Assembly (NCBI RefSeq): GCF_018263855.1
Contig: NZ_CP073318.1
Location: 3,286,001 to 3,350,000 of the forward strand
Length of the DNA stretch: 64,000 nucleotides
Source: Kutzneria sp. CA-103260
Lineage (GTDB): Bacteria; Actinomycetota; Actinomycetes; Mycobacteriales; Pseudonocardiaceae
Direction of reading: 5' to 3'
Shown: positions 16,450 through 27,789 of the stretch, in pieces
Layout: the number at the start of each line of letters is the position of its first letter
Numbering within the stretch: the first letter of the stretch is position 1
Made by a program: the position numbers and the translations under genes
The notes under the pieces: generated by a model
The model's database searches: none
The model's input: only the letters and a program-made list of their open reading frames with translations
Told to the model about the DNA's origin: nothing

Positions 16450-19400
16450 TTGACCGCAGTTCAGGATCCGCGCGTTCTGGTGCAGAGCGCGGTGTTCACG
16501 ACTCGGGGCGCGGCCCCGACCCGCACGCTGCTCGACATCCTGGCCGAGACGGAGCTGAAGCACCCCGGCGCCGCGGCGGTGGATGACGGCGCGACGACGC
16601 TGAGCTACCGTGCGCTGGCGACGGAGGTGGACCGGCTCCGCGAGACGCTGGCCGGTCACGGCATCGGCGTGGGCGACCGGGTGGGCGTGCGTGCGCCCTC
16701 GGGCACGGTCGACCTGTACGTCAGCATCCTCGCGGTGCTGGCCGCCGGCGCGGCCTACGTGCCGGTGGACTTCGAGGACCCGCAGGAGCGGGCCGACCTC
16801 GTCTTCGGCGAGGCTGACGTGTGCGCGGTGATCGGCGCGGACCGGGAGATCACCCTCACCGGCACGCCGCTGGGCGTGCTGGGCACCCCCGGCCCGGACG
16901 ACGACGCCTGGATCATCTTCACCTCCGGCTCCACCGGCAAGCCCAAGGGCGTGGCGGTGTCGCACCGTGCGGCGGCGGCGTTCGTGGACGCCGAGGCCGA
17001 GCTGTTCCTGATCGACGAGCCGATCGGCCCCGGCGACCGGGTGCTGGCCGGCCTGTCGGTGGCCTTCGACGCCTCCTGCGAGGAGATGTGGCTGGCCTGG
17101 CGGCACGGCGCGTGCCTGGTGCCGGCCCCACGGGCGCTCGTGCGCACCGGCATCGACCTGGGCCCCTGGCTGGTCGAGCGGGAGATCACCATCGTCTCCA
17201 CGGTGCCGACGCTGGCCGCGCTGTGGCCGGCCGAGGCGCTGGACGAGGTGCGGCTGCTCATCTTCGGCGGCGAGGCCTGCCCGCCGGAGCTGGCCGAGCG
17301 GGTCGCGGTCGAGGGCCGCGAGGTGTGGAACACCTACGGCCCGACCGAGGCCACCGTGGTGGCCTGCGCCGCGCAGCTGACCGGCGAGGGCCCGGTGCGC
17401 ATCGGCCTGCCGCTGGACGGCTGGGAGCTGGCCGTGGTGGACCAGCAGGGCGAGCTGGTGCCCATGGGTGAGCAGGGCGAGCTGGTCATCGGCGGCGTCG
17501 GCCTGGCCCGCTACCTGGACCGGGCCAAGGACGCGGAGAAGTACGCGCCGCTGCCGTCGATGGGCTGGGACCGCGCCTACCGCAGCGGCGACCTGGTCCG
17601 GGCCGAGCCGGAGGGCCTGCTGTTCGTCGGCCGGGCCGACGAGCAGGTCAAGCTGGGCGGCCGGCGAATCGAGCTGGGCGAGGTGGACGCGGCCCTGCAG
17701 GCGCTGCCGGGTGTCGCCGGCGCGGCGGCCGCGGTCCGCAACGGCACGCTGCTGGTCGGCTACGTGGTGCCGACGGCGGAGTTCGACCGCGAGACCGCCC
17801 TGGAGCGGCTGCGGTCCGCGCTGCCGGCGGCGCTGGTGCCACTGCTGGCCGAGGTGGAGACGCTGCCGACCCGCACGTCGGGCAAGGTGGACCGCAACGC
17901 CCTGCCGTGGCCGCTGCCGCAGAGCGCCGACACGTCCACGCTGGTGGGCACCGAGGCGTGGCTGGCCGAGCAGTGGGGCGCCGTGCTGGGCGTGGCCCCG
18001 GCCGAGGCCGACGCCGACTTCTTCGCCAGCGGCGGCAGCAGCCTGGCCGCGGCCCGGCTGGTCGGCCTGATCCGGGCCAAGCACCCGAGCGGCTCGGTCA
18101 GCGACATCTACCAGTTCCCGACGCTGCGGGCGATGGCCGCGCGTCTGGACGAGTTCGACGCGAAGGCCACCAAGGCCCGCACGGTGGCCCCCACGCCGCG
18201 CAAGGCCCAGGTCAAGCAGCTGCTGGCGATGATCCCGCTGGCCACGCTGGTCGGCCTGCGCTGGACGGTCGCGGCGGCCGCCGGCAGCACGCTGCTGAAC
18301 CTGCTGGGCGCGGCCTGGGCGCCGACGGCCCCGTGGTGGGCCATCGCGGTGGCCTGGCTGGTCATGTTCCACCCGGCCGGCCGGGTGGCGGTCGCCGCCG
18401 GCGGGGCGCGGCTGCTGCTGCGCAAGGTGAAGCCGGGCCGCTACCCCCGTGGCGGCCGGACGCACCTGCGGCTGTGGGCGGCCGAGCAGCTGGCCCAGGC
18501 CACCGGCGCCACCAACCTGACCGGGGCCTGGCTGACCCGGTACGCCCGCGCGCTCGGCGTGAAGATCGCCGACGGCGTGGACCTGCACTCCCTGCCGCCG
18601 GTCACCGGCCTGCTCAAGCTGGGCAAGGGCAGCGCCGTGGAGCCGGAGGTGGACCTGTCCGGCCACTGGCTGGACGGCGACGTGTTGCACATCGGCAAGA
18701 TCCGGATCGGCGCCGGCGCGACCGTCGGGGCCCGCAGCACCCTGTTCCCGGGGTCCCGGATCGGCAAGCGGGCCGAGGTCGCGCCGGGCTCCGGCGTCGT
18801 CGGCTCGGTGCCGGCCGGCCAGCGCTGGTCGGGTGTGCCGGCCGTGCGGGACGGCAAGGCCGCGCACCGCTGGCCGAACAGCCGCCCGCCGCGCCTGCGC
18901 CGCTGGGTGTTCGCCTACAACGCCGCGACCGTGGCGCTGGGCCTGCTGCCGGTGGCCGCGGCCCTGCCCGGCCTGGTGATCATCGCGCAGTTCCTGCGTC
19001 AGACGCCCACGCTCGGCTCGGCGCTGCTGGCCGTGCCGCTGGCCACCGTCGCCTCGCTGGTCGCGTACGCGCTGCTGGTGCTGATCGGCGTGCGGCTGTG
19101 CTCGATCGGCCTGTGCGCCGGCTACCACCCCGTGTTCAGCCGGGTCGCCTGGCAGGCGTGGACCACCGAGCGCCTGATGAACATGGCCCGCGCGACGCTG
19201 TTCCCGTTGTACGCCAGCCTGTTCACGCCGGTGTGGCTGCGGGCGCTGGGCATGAAGGTCGGTCGCCGGGTGGAGGCGTCGACGGTGCTGGCGCTGCCGT
19301 CCATGACCACGGTCGGCGACGGCGCGTTCCTCGCCGACGACACCATGGTCGGCACCTACGAGCTCGGCGGCGGCTGGCTGCACATCGCCAACGCCCGCAT

Positions 19401-20273
19401 CGGCAAGAAGGCCTTCCTGGGCAACTCGGGCATGACCGCGCCGGGCCGGGCGGTGCCGAAGCGGGGCCTGGTCGGCGTGCTGTCGTCCACCCCGAAGGGC
19501 GCCAAGGCCGGCAGCTCCTACCTGGGCATGCCGCCGATCAAGCTGCCGCGTGCGGTCGAGGACGGTGACCAGAGCCGCACCTTCGAGCCGCCGACCAAGC
19601 TGGTGGTGGCCCGCGGCCTGGTGGAGATCTGCCGTGTGCTGCCGGTGATGGCCTCGGTGGCGCTGGCCGTGCTGGCCCTGTTCGCCATCGCCGGGATCGC
19701 GAGCGTCGCCGGGTTCGGGGTCGCCGCGCTGCTCAGCGGGCTGGTCCTGGCCGCGTGCGGCGTGGTCGCGGCGACCGTGGCCGTGGCGGCGAAGTGGCTG
19801 CTGGTGGGCCGGTTCAGGGCGGTGGAGCACCCGCTGTGGAGCTCCTTCGTCTGGCGCAACGAGCTCGCCGACACGTTCGTCGAGGTGCTGGCGGTGCCGT
19901 GGCTGGCCGGCTCGGTGGCCGGCACACCCGTGATGAACGTCTGGCTGCGCGGTCTCGGGGCCCGGATCGGCCGCGGCGCGTGGGTCGAGACATACTGGTT
20001 GCCGGAGGCCGACCTGGTCAGCGTCGGCGCGGGTGCGACCGTGAACCGGGGGTGCGTGGTGCAGACCCACCTGTTCCATGATCGAATCATGCGTATGGAC
20101 GAGGTGACGTTGGCCGAGGGCGCCACGCTGGGCCCGCATGGCATCGTGCTGCCGGGGGCGACCATCGGCGCCGGCACCACCGTGGGACCGGCCTCCCTGG
20201 TGATGCGCGGCGAGAGCGTGCCGGCCAACAGCCGCTGGCTGGGCAACCCGATCGCCGCGTGGAGCAAGCGCGG

Positions 20274-20277
<4 letters not shown>
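16450..20277 (+). CDS. Pls/PosA-family single-module NRPS-like synthetase with membrane C terminus
   Basis: About 1275 residues: adenylation domain (FTSGSTGKPKG, NTYGPTEATV, YRSGD, GGRRIELGE, TRTSGKVDRNAL), one carrier domain (DFFASGGSSLAAA) and a ~690-residue C-terminal region with three pairs of membrane helices, each followed by a soluble left-handed beta-helix-like segment (e.g. IRIGAGATVGARSTLFPG, TIGAGTTVGPASLVMRG). This is the architecture and near the length of epsilon-poly-L-lysine synthetase. Hand alignment to the GrsA pocket gives D-A-E-S-I-G-T-V; the acidic residue at position 239 and similarity to the remembered lysine code of bacitracin synthetase suggest a basic amino acid. Start TTG at 16450 has GGAGAGG upstream; GTG at 16396 is possible. 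The coupled M1 peptidase follows. Confidence 0.88.
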
Positions 20278-21584
<1,307 letters not shown>

Positions 21585-21628
21585 ATTCCGGTTGCCGGCC
21601 GGCCTGGTTCGCCGAGAACCTGGCCGGC

Positions 21629-22120
21629 ATGACCACCATCCGCGTGCCGCTGCACGTCCGCGACCTCACTCCCGCCGACGTCTCGGCCTGCACCTGGTCG
21701 GGCGGCCGCCGGCACGTCGAGCAACTCCACACGCAGCTGGCGCGAGCGCACGTCGACTACCTCGCCGTGTGCCCGCCTTCCGATTCCCCGGTGGCCATCG
21801 GCGCCGTCGACTACACGGCCAAGCCAGGGGCCGGCCTGCTGTTCCAGCTCGCTGTGATGCCGGCACTCCAGTCGTGCGGCATCGGCACGATCCTCATCCA
21901 CGCCGCCGAGGACCGGATTCGCCGCCGCTCCCTGTCCATCGCGGAGCTCAGCGTGGAGCACGACAATCCCCGTGCCCAGGCGCTGTACGAACGTCTCGGC
22001 TACCGCGCCTACGGCACCGAACGGGACGGCTGGCACGAGGACGGACCGGACGGCACGGCCGTCTGGTACGAAACCGACTGCACGTTGATGCGCCGGGAAC
22101 TGGCTAGCATGGTCGTGTGA
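21629..22120 (+). CDS. GNAT-family N-acetyltransferase
   Basis: 163 residues. The acetyl-CoA pyrophosphate-binding loop is visible as PALQSCGIGTILIHAAED (motif A), preceded by strand GLLFQLAVM and followed by the motif B region ELSVEHDNPRAQALYERLGYRAYG, the classical GNAT C terminus. Substrate unknown; small-molecule or protein amine acetylation are both possible. It lies 44 bases after the M1 peptidase and its stop overlaps the MOSC gene start (GTGA), so it appears to begin or continue an operon with MOSC and old-yellow-enzyme genes. Confidence 0.85.
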   Translation: MTTIRVPLHVRDLTPADVSACTWSGGRRHVEQLHTQLARAHVDYLAVCPPSDSPVAIGAVDYTAKPGAGLLFQLAVMPALQSCGIGTILIHAAEDRIRRRSLSIAELSVEHDNPRAQALYERLGYRAYGTERDGWHEDGPDGTAVWYETDCTLMRRELASMVV

Positions 22121-22641
22121 GCAGGCACGAGGTGGAGATCGTCGCGCTGCTCGTGTCGCCCACGCACGCGTTCGAGGGTCGGCCGCAGGATGGGCCACGG
22201 CCGGATCCGGTGCCGGTCGAGCGTGAGCGGGTGGAGGTGCGGGCGGGCCTCGGACTGGTCGGAGACCGATACTTCAACCACCGGGCGCACCGGAACGCGG
22301 CGGTGACGGTGTTCGCGGCGGAGTCGCTGGACGCCCTGCGACTGGACCCGCGGCCGGATCCGCATGTGGTGCGGCGGAACATCGTGTTGCGCGGATTTCC
22401 GGTGGACGACCTGGTGAAGCAGGTGTTCAGCCTGGACTCGGGCGACGGTCCGGTGCGGTTCCAGGCGCACCGGCCGGCGCACCCGTGCGCGTGGATGGAC
22501 GTGGTGGTGGCGCCGGGGGCGTTCAGGGGGCTGCGGGGCCACGGCGGCCTGCGATGCGTGCCGCTGGACGACGGTGTCCTGCGTCTCGGCCCGGCGGTGC
22601 TGGAAACATCACCGGCGGAGCACGTGTTGACCATGCCATGA
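22117..22641 (+). CDS. MOSC domain protein
   Basis: 174 residues. The pattern VRAGLGLVGDRYF, then AVTVFAAESLDAL, RRNIVLRGFPVDDL and PCAWMDVVVAPGAFRGL matches the MOSC (molybdenum cofactor sulfurase C-terminal) family, which binds Moco or handles sulfur or nitrogenous groups. The conserved cysteine in HPCAWMD is present. Small stand-alone MOSC proteins are often linked to molybdoenzyme maturation or reductive detoxification; a xanthine dehydrogenase operon lies ~6 kb away but no direct link is visible. Coupled at both ends: GTGA with the GNAT gene, ATGA with the flavoenzyme. Confidence 0.8.
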   Translation: MSRHEVEIVALLVSPTHAFEGRPQDGPRPDPVPVERERVEVRAGLGLVGDRYFNHRAHRNAAVTVFAAESLDALRLDPRPDPHVVRRNIVLRGFPVDDLVKQVFSLDSGDGPVRFQAHRPAHPCAWMDVVVAPGAFRGLRGHGGLRCVPLDDGVLRLGPAVLETSPAEHVLTMP

Positions 22642-23705
22642 GCAAACTCCTCTCACCGGTGACGGTCCGCGGCGTGACCGCCCGCAACCGCATCTGGGTG
22701 TCGCCGATGTGCCAGTACTCGGCCAATGCCGACGGGCTGCCGACCGACTGGCACTTCATGCACCTGGGCCAGTTCGCCGCCGGCGGGGCGGGCCTGGTGA
22801 TGACGGAGGCGACGGCGGTGTCGCCAGAGGGCCGGATCACTCAGCACGACGTGGGCATCTGGAACGACGAGCAGGTCGCGGCCTGGCGGCGGATCACTGA
22901 CTTCGCGCACGCCCAGGGCACGAAGATCGCCATGCAGCTGGGGCACGCCGGCCGCAAGGCGTCGGCCCGGCGGCCGTGGGAGCCCCACGGCACGGTGACG
23001 GTCGACGAGGGCGGCTGGCAGTCGGTGGCCCCGAGCGCGGTGGCGTTCGGTGACTACGCCGCGCCGAAGGCCCTGACCGAGGACGAGATCCACGCCGTCG
23101 TCGCCGACTTCGCGGCCGCGGCCAAGCGGGCGATCGCGGCCGGCTTCGACGCCGTCGAGCTGCACGGGGGCCACGGCTACCTGATCCACCAGTTCTACTC
23201 GCCGCTGTCCAACCAGCGCACCGACGGCTACGGCGGCGACTTCGACGGCCGGGTCCGGTTCGCACTGGAGGTGGCCACCGCTGTGCGGGCGGCGATCGGC
23301 GACGACGTGCCGCTGTTCACGCGGCTGTCGGCCACCGACTGGGCCGACGACGGCTGGACCGCCGACGACACCGTGCGGCTGGCCCGGCTGCTGGCCGATG
23401 TGGGGGTGGACCTGATCGACACTTCCACGGCCGGCAACACGCCCAAGCCCCAGATTCCGATCGGCCCGGGCTACCAGGTGCCGTTCGCGCAGCGCGTCCG
23501 CACCGAGGCGAAAGTCCTGACCGGCGCCGTCGGCCTGATCACCGAGCCCCAGCAGGCCGAGCAGATCGTGGCCACCGGCGCGGCCGATGTCGTGTTCCTG
23601 GCCCGGGCCGTGCTGCGGGATCCGCACTGGCCGCTCAACGCCGCCCGCGTGCTGGGCGCCGACATCGAGTGGCCCAACCAGTACGTGCGCGCACGGCTGA
23701 GCTGA
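22638..23705 (+). CDS. Old yellow enzyme (YqjM-like NADPH dehydrogenase)
   Basis: 355-residue TIM-barrel flavoenzyme. PMCQYSANADGLPTDWH near the N terminus carries the YqjM-type cysteine and tyrosine that modulate FMN, QLGHAGRKAS binds flavin, GFDAVELHGGHGYLIHQF and PLSNQRTDGYGG hold the substrate histidines, and the phosphate-binding ends are TGAVGLI and VFLARAVLRDPHWP. It reduces activated C=C bonds (enones, nitroolefins) with NADPH. ATG at 22638 overlaps the MOSC stop. The next gene is convergent. Confidence 0.9.
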   Translation: MSKLLSPVTVRGVTARNRIWVSPMCQYSANADGLPTDWHFMHLGQFAAGGAGLVMTEATAVSPEGRITQHDVGIWNDEQVAAWRRITDFAHAQGTKIAMQLGHAGRKASARRPWEPHGTVTVDEGGWQSVAPSAVAFGDYAAPKALTEDEIHAVVADFAAAAKRAIAAGFDAVELHGGHGYLIHQFYSPLSNQRTDGYGGDFDGRVRFALEVATAVRAAIGDDVPLFTRLSATDWADDGWTADDTVRLARLLADVGVDLIDTSTAGNTPKPQIPIGPGYQVPFAQRVRTEAKVLTGAVGLITEPQQAEQIVATGAADVVFLARAVLRDPHWPLNAARVLGADIEWPNQYVRARLS

Positions 23706-23707
23706 GC

Positions 23708-23732
23708 CTCACCGTCCGATGTGGACGGTGAG
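23708..23732. terminator. Hairpin between convergent genes
   Basis: CTCACCGTCC (23708-23717) and GGACGGTGAG (23723-23732) form a perfect 10-base stem with a 5-base loop. It overlaps the last codons of the minus-strand beta-propeller gene and lies right after the flavoenzyme stop. Confidence 0.6.
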
Positions 23733-24581
23733 CAGGTTCGGGTCGGCGCTGAAGTACGCGGCGTCCGCCACGTAGGCCGTGTCCCCGCGCACGACGACGG
23801 CGCTGGGGTTGTCCAGGCCGGTCAGCACCGACTCGTGCCGGCCGTCCGGGTGCACGAGCTCCAGGCTCTTCGTCGGGTTGGTCGCGACAAGCGCGTCCGG
23901 CCCAGCGAAGTCGAAGTCGTCGGGCGTGTCGAGACCGGTCGCGACAGTCCGGATCGGACCTCCTCCGAACGGGATCCGCAGCAGCGTGCCCTGAGTGAAG
24001 TTGGTCACCCACACGGCGTGGTCACGGATCTTCAGGCCGTTCGCGCCGAACTGCCCGGCCGGAGCGGCCAACTCCGGTCCGCTCCGCCAGCGGACCAGAG
24101 TGCCGCCGCACAGCGGGACCCGCCACACGGTCGCCAGGGCCGAATCGGACAGGTAGAGCTGGCCTTCCGCCAGGGCAAGTCCGTTCGGCACGCTGTCGGC
24201 CGGCAGGGCGGCGATGCGGACCGGCACGCCACCGGGCCGCAGCCGCCACAGGCCGGTCAGCTCGGAAGTGCCGGCGGCATAGAGGAAATACAGCGTGCCG
24301 TCGTCGGTGCGCACGATGCCGCCGACGAATGCGCGGTGGATGAGTGGCACATCGGTGCCGGCCGGTGGCGCCGGCACCGTGCCCACAATGTGGACAGCGC
24401 CGCCGGGCGAGATGTGCGCGATCTGCCGTGCGAAAGAGAAAGTGGCGTCGACGGAGCCGTCGGCCTCGACGGCGAGGTTCTCCGGCTGCTGGCCAGCCGC
24501 GAGGTCGAGGTGGGTGACCACGTGCGGATCGGTGACGGTCACGCCCATCACCAGGGCAGCCGCCACTAGTGTGCGGAACAA
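23709..24581 (-). CDS. Secreted SMP-30/NHL-like beta-propeller protein
   Basis: 290 residues. A short hydrophobic N terminus (LVAAALVMGVTVT) looks like a signal peptide. The rest has repeated blades of the SMP-30/gluconolactonase or strictosidine-synthase-like type: PENLAVEADGSVDATF, GGIVRTDDGTLYFLY, PNGLALAEGQLYLSDS, ANGLKIRDHAVWVTNF, TPDDFDFAGPDALVAT and PSAVVVRGDTAYVADA, about six blades. Metal-binding and lactonase residues could not be confirmed, so catalytic activity is uncertain. Divergent from the Ser/Thr kinase gene. Confidence 0.75.
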   Translation of the reverse strand: MFRTLVAAALVMGVTVTDPHVVTHLDLAAGQQPENLAVEADGSVDATFSFARQIAHISPGGAVHIVGTVPAPPAGTDVPLIHRAFVGGIVRTDDGTLYFLYAAGTSELTGLWRLRPGGVPVRIAALPADSVPNGLALAEGQLYLSDSALATVWRVPLCGGTLVRWRSGPELAAPAGQFGANGLKIRDHAVWVTNFTQGTLLRIPFGGGPIRTVATGLDTPDDFDFAGPDALVATNPTKSLELVHPDGRHESVLTGLDNPSAVVVRGDTAYVADAAYFSADPNLLTVHIGR

Positions 24582-24726
24582 GGGAATCCTCCAGAAATCG
24601 GACCGGCCTGACCCACAAAAAGCTAGGCCGGGACAACACTGCGAGGCAGGGTGCGGTGCACCCAGGATTCACCGTGGAAAGATGGGCGCCGCACCGCGAC
24701 GTCGACTGAATAGTGGAGGAATGGCT

Positions 24727-26190
24727 GTGGCCACCGAGGGTGACCTCATCGCCGAGCGCTACAAGCTGGTCAGGAAGGTCGGCAGCGGCGCGATGGGCAC
24801 CGTATGGCAGGCCCGGGACCAGTTGCTTCGCCGGGACGTCGCGGTGAAGGAGCTGCTGGTCCGCACCGGCATGACCGAGCTGGAGACCGACGAGGCCCGC
24901 AACCGCGCGATGCGGGAGGCCCGGATCGCGGCCCGGCTGCACCACCCCAATGTGATCTCCATCTACGACGTGGTGGAGTACGAGGGCCGGCCGTGCCTGA
25001 TCATGGAGTACCTGCCGTCGAGCAGCCTGGCCGACCTGATCGCCGAGCACGGGGTGCTGCCGGTGGGCACGGTGGCCCGGATCGGCGCGCAGATCGCCTC
25101 CGCACTGGCGGCCGCGCACACCGCCGGCATCGTGCACCGTGACGTGAAGCCGGCGAACGTGCTGCTGACCGGCGACAACGTGGCCAAGCTGACCGATTTC
25201 GGCATTTCCCGGGCCGACGGCGACGCCACACTGACCGCCGCCGGCCTGCTCGCCGGCACCCCGGCCTATCTGCCGCCCGAGGTGGCGCAGGGCGAGGACG
25301 CCATCTTCGCCAGCGACGTGTACGCCCTCGGCGCGATGCTCTACGCGGCGGTGGAGGGCAGGCCGCCGTTCGGCACCAGCGACAACGCGGTGGCGTTGCT
25401 GCACCGCATCGCCACCGAGGAGGTGCCGCCGCCGGAGCACGCCGTGCCGCTGACCGCGACGCTGGTGTGGATGCTGCGCCGGGACCCGAAGCATCGCCCG
25501 GAGGCCAAGGAGGTCCAGGATGCCCTGGGCTCCCTCGCCGAGACGATGCCCGCCGAGATGCCGGCCCCCGCTCCGGTGCCGGCGGCGCCGGTCGAGGAGA
25601 CGGCCGTCATCGCCGAGACCGAGCCGCCGGACCGGCGCAAGATGGTGGCGATCGCCCTGGTTGTCGGCGCGTTCGTGGTCGCCGCCGTTGTCGTGGTCTA
25701 CGCCCTCAACCAGCCGCAGCCGTCCATCACCGCCGGCTCCAGCTCCTCCTCGGGCAAGCCCCCAACCTCGGCCACTGCGCCCAAGGGCAGCACCACGACG
25801 ACGGGCGCCACCACCACGACCCCGTCGCCGACGACCACCACCCCGTCGACCACCACCAACGCCGCCCCGCCCCCGGCGGACGTCGCGACCCAGCTGGTCA
25901 ACGCGATCACCGACTACTACAAGCTCATGCCGAGCGACCTGACCGACGGCTGGAACCACATGACCGCCGACTACCAGCAGAACCACGCCGGCGGCATGGC
26001 CGGCTACCAGAGCTTCTGGGGCGGCGTCGCCAGCGTCCAGGTGACGGATGTGACCGCCACCCCGCCGGGCACGGTGGTCGCCACCATCACGTACCACAAG
26101 AAGGACGGCAGCACCCCGGTCGAGCGGACCACGTTCGGCATGGTCCAACAGGACGGGATCTGGAAGATCGCCTCGTCGTCAGTGGCCTAG
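24727..26190 (+). CDS. Membrane Ser/Thr protein kinase
   Basis: About 487 residues. The cytoplasmic kinase domain is complete: P-loop VGSGAMGTVW, ATP-lysine in DVAVKELL, catalytic loop HRDVKPANVLL, DFG in LTDFGISR, and GTPAYLPPE. A single membrane helix (VAIALVVGAFVVAAVVVVYAL, about bases 25648-25710) is followed by a long Ser/Thr-rich linker and a ~100-residue extracytoplasmic domain (VNAITDYYKLMPSDLTDGW ... GIWKIASSS) resembling NTF2-like or lumazine-binding sensor domains. No PASTA repeats are present. GTG at 24727 has GGAGGA six bases upstream; the ATG at 24721 directly touches that sequence and seems too close. The stop overlaps the convergent PucR stop by four bases. Confidence 0.9.
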   Translation: MATEGDLIAERYKLVRKVGSGAMGTVWQARDQLLRRDVAVKELLVRTGMTELETDEARNRAMREARIAARLHHPNVISIYDVVEYEGRPCLIMEYLPSSSLADLIAEHGVLPVGTVARIGAQIASALAAAHTAGIVHRDVKPANVLLTGDNVAKLTDFGISRADGDATLTAAGLLAGTPAYLPPEVAQGEDAIFASDVYALGAMLYAAVEGRPPFGTSDNAVALLHRIATEEVPPPEHAVPLTATLVWMLRRDPKHRPEAKEVQDALGSLAETMPAEMPAPAPVPAAPVEETAVIAETEPPDRRKMVAIALVVGAFVVAAVVVVYALNQPQPSITAGSSSSSGKPPTSATAPKGSTTTTGATTTTPSPTTTTPSTTTNAAPPPADVATQLVNAITDYYKLMPSDLTDGWNHMTADYQQNHAGGMAGYQSFWGGVASVQVTDVTATPPGTVVATITYHKKDGSTPVERTTFGMVQQDGIWKIASSSVA

Positions 26191-27680
26191 CGGGACAGCT
26201 CCAGGGCCAGGAACAGGTCCACCCGGTCGGTGAAGCGGGAGAGGTCGCGGCCGGTGAGGTCCTCGACGCGGCCGATGCGGTAGCGCAGGGTGTTGACGTG
26301 CAGGTGGAGGCGGGCGGCGGCCTGGCTCCAGGACCCGGAGCAGTCGAGGAAGACGCGCAGCGACTCCAGCAGCTCGGAGTGATGTTCCTGGTCGTAGGCG
26401 CGGACGGGGCCGAGCAGGCGGCGGCAGAAGGACTGGCGGAGCTCGTCGGGCAGGGCGCCGAACAGGAGTTGGTGGGACGCCAGTTCGGAGCCGGCGACGA
26501 CGGCGGCGTGGGCTCCCCCATGGCCATTGACGTTGTGCCCGGCGACGCCTCGGGCGTAGCGGGCCTCGTCGAGGCAGGCCCGCAGCCGAGAGCCAGGGCC
26601 GGGACCGCTCACGCCGACGGCGAGGTGGCAGGAGCCGAGGCCGGGTTCGAGGGCCCGCACGCCGGAGCGCAGTGAGTCGAGCAAGTCGTTGCCGGCCAGG
26701 GTGATCGCGACGGCCTCACCGTCCACTTCGGTCACGAGGCCGTCGACGAGCTCGTCCAGGACGGCGATGGCCAGCCCGGCTTCGCCGGTGACGGTCAGGG
26801 ACACCACGCGCAGCGAGTCGTCGGGCCCGAAGCCGGCGGCGGTGAGCCGGGCGCTGATGTCGGCGGCGGGGGTGGCCTCGTCGGCCAGCAGGGATAGCAG
26901 CTGGGTGACGGCCCGCCGCTCGACGACCCGGCCGGCAGCCAGGGCGGACCGTTCCAGCCCGATCAGCGTGGCCAGTTCGACGGCGACCTCGTGCTGGTCG
27001 GCGGTCCAGTCGGCGACGACGAGGGCCCAGCCGGCCAGCCGGTGGCCGGCGCCGACGGGCAGCACCCGGTACGACCCGACCTGGCACGGCAGCCGGGCGG
27101 CGGACACGAAGCCGGCGGCCACCTCGTCGACATCCGGCAACGGGGACGGCCCGGCGATCACGCGCCCGGTGGGACTGACGACCCAGCACGGCACGCCCAA
27201 CTCCACGGCCCCGGCGGCGACCAGACCGTCCAGACCGCCGCCGTCGCCCAGCGCGGCGACCAGCCGCCGGTGGTGCTCCAGCACGGCGCTGGACCGCCGC
27301 ACGTGCTCGGCGGCCAGCGCCGACACGACCCGCTGGGTGATGGACGTGAACGACACGTCCAGCGGCACGGTGAACAGCCGCACGCCGTGCCGCCGGCAGG
27401 CGTCGACGACGACGTCCAGGGTGACCGGCCCGATCTCGGCGGTGCCGACGCCCAGCGCGACCACGCCCATCTCGGCGACGGCGGAGACGAACGCCTCGGC
27501 GTCGCCGGCGTCGTGGTACCAGAGCATGCCGGTCAGCACGACCTCGCCGCCGGCCAGGTAGCGGCGCGGGTCGCGCAGGTCGGTGATGTAGATCCAGCGG
27601 AACTCCGGGTCCGGCTCGGCGTCCCCGGCCAGCAGCCGGAGCCCGAGCCCCGGGTCGGCCAGCAGTTCGCCCAGGCGCAC
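26187..27680 (-). CDS. pucR: PucR-family transcriptional regulator of purine catabolism
   Basis: 497 residues. The N-terminal PucR domain (LLADPGLGLRLLAGDAEPD, WIYITDLRDPRRYL, VLTGMLWYH) resembles purine-catabolism regulators, the middle is a GAF-like/GGDEF-like region, and the C-terminal HTH_30 (LRVFLDCSGSWSQAAARLHLHVNTLRYRI) is diagnostic of the PucR/CdaR family. It diverges from the xanthine dehydrogenase operon and very likely controls it. GTG at 27680 was chosen: it matches family N termini and leaves the 16-base palindrome at 27695-27710 upstream as an operator. A TTG at 27710 would place that palindrome inside the coding region. Confidence 0.88.
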   Translation of the reverse strand: MRLGELLADPGLGLRLLAGDAEPDPEFRWIYITDLRDPRRYLAGGEVVLTGMLWYHDAGDAEAFVSAVAEMGVVALGVGTAEIGPVTLDVVVDACRRHGVRLFTVPLDVSFTSITQRVVSALAAEHVRRSSAVLEHHRRLVAALGDGGGLDGLVAAGAVELGVPCWVVSPTGRVIAGPSPLPDVDEVAAGFVSAARLPCQVGSYRVLPVGAGHRLAGWALVVADWTADQHEVAVELATLIGLERSALAAGRVVERRAVTQLLSLLADEATPAADISARLTAAGFGPDDSLRVVSLTVTGEAGLAIAVLDELVDGLVTEVDGEAVAITLAGNDLLDSLRSGVRALEPGLGSCHLAVGVSGPGPGSRLRACLDEARYARGVAGHNVNGHGGAHAAVVAGSELASHQLLFGALPDELRQSFCRRLLGPVRAYDQEHHSELLESLRVFLDCSGSWSQAAARLHLHVNTLRYRIGRVEDLTGRDLSRFTDRVDLFLALELSR

Positions 27681-27694
27681 GCCGAGCAGCGTAC

Positions 27695-27710
27695 TTGGAG
27701 GATCCTCCAA
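27695..27710. promoter_or_regulatory. Perfect 16-base palindrome in the pucR/xdh divergent promoter
   Basis: TTGGAGGATCCTCCAA is a perfect inverted repeat. It sits 15 bases upstream of the pucR GTG and 80 bases upstream of the first xdh gene, the usual position for a shared operator. Assignment to PucR is inference. Confidence 0.65.
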
Positions 27711-27789
27711 AAGACCCGCCCGATCGGGTCGGCGTTTCGTGGGCTTCGCCGCTAGCAGCGGCGGCAGTGCGGAATGTGTACTGGATCAC

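Noticed and set aside
16423..20139. A 1238-codon minus-strand open frame opposite the Pls-like gene
   Set aside because: It is the GC-rich antisense shadow of a gene with complete, ordered NRPS motifs; its translation is low-complexity Arg/Ala/Gly/Gln-rich.
25740..25880. ACC/ACG-rich tandem sequence as a possible repeat array
   Set aside because: It encodes the Ser/Thr-rich linker of the membrane kinase; irregular units, no spacers, not a CRISPR or VNTR.
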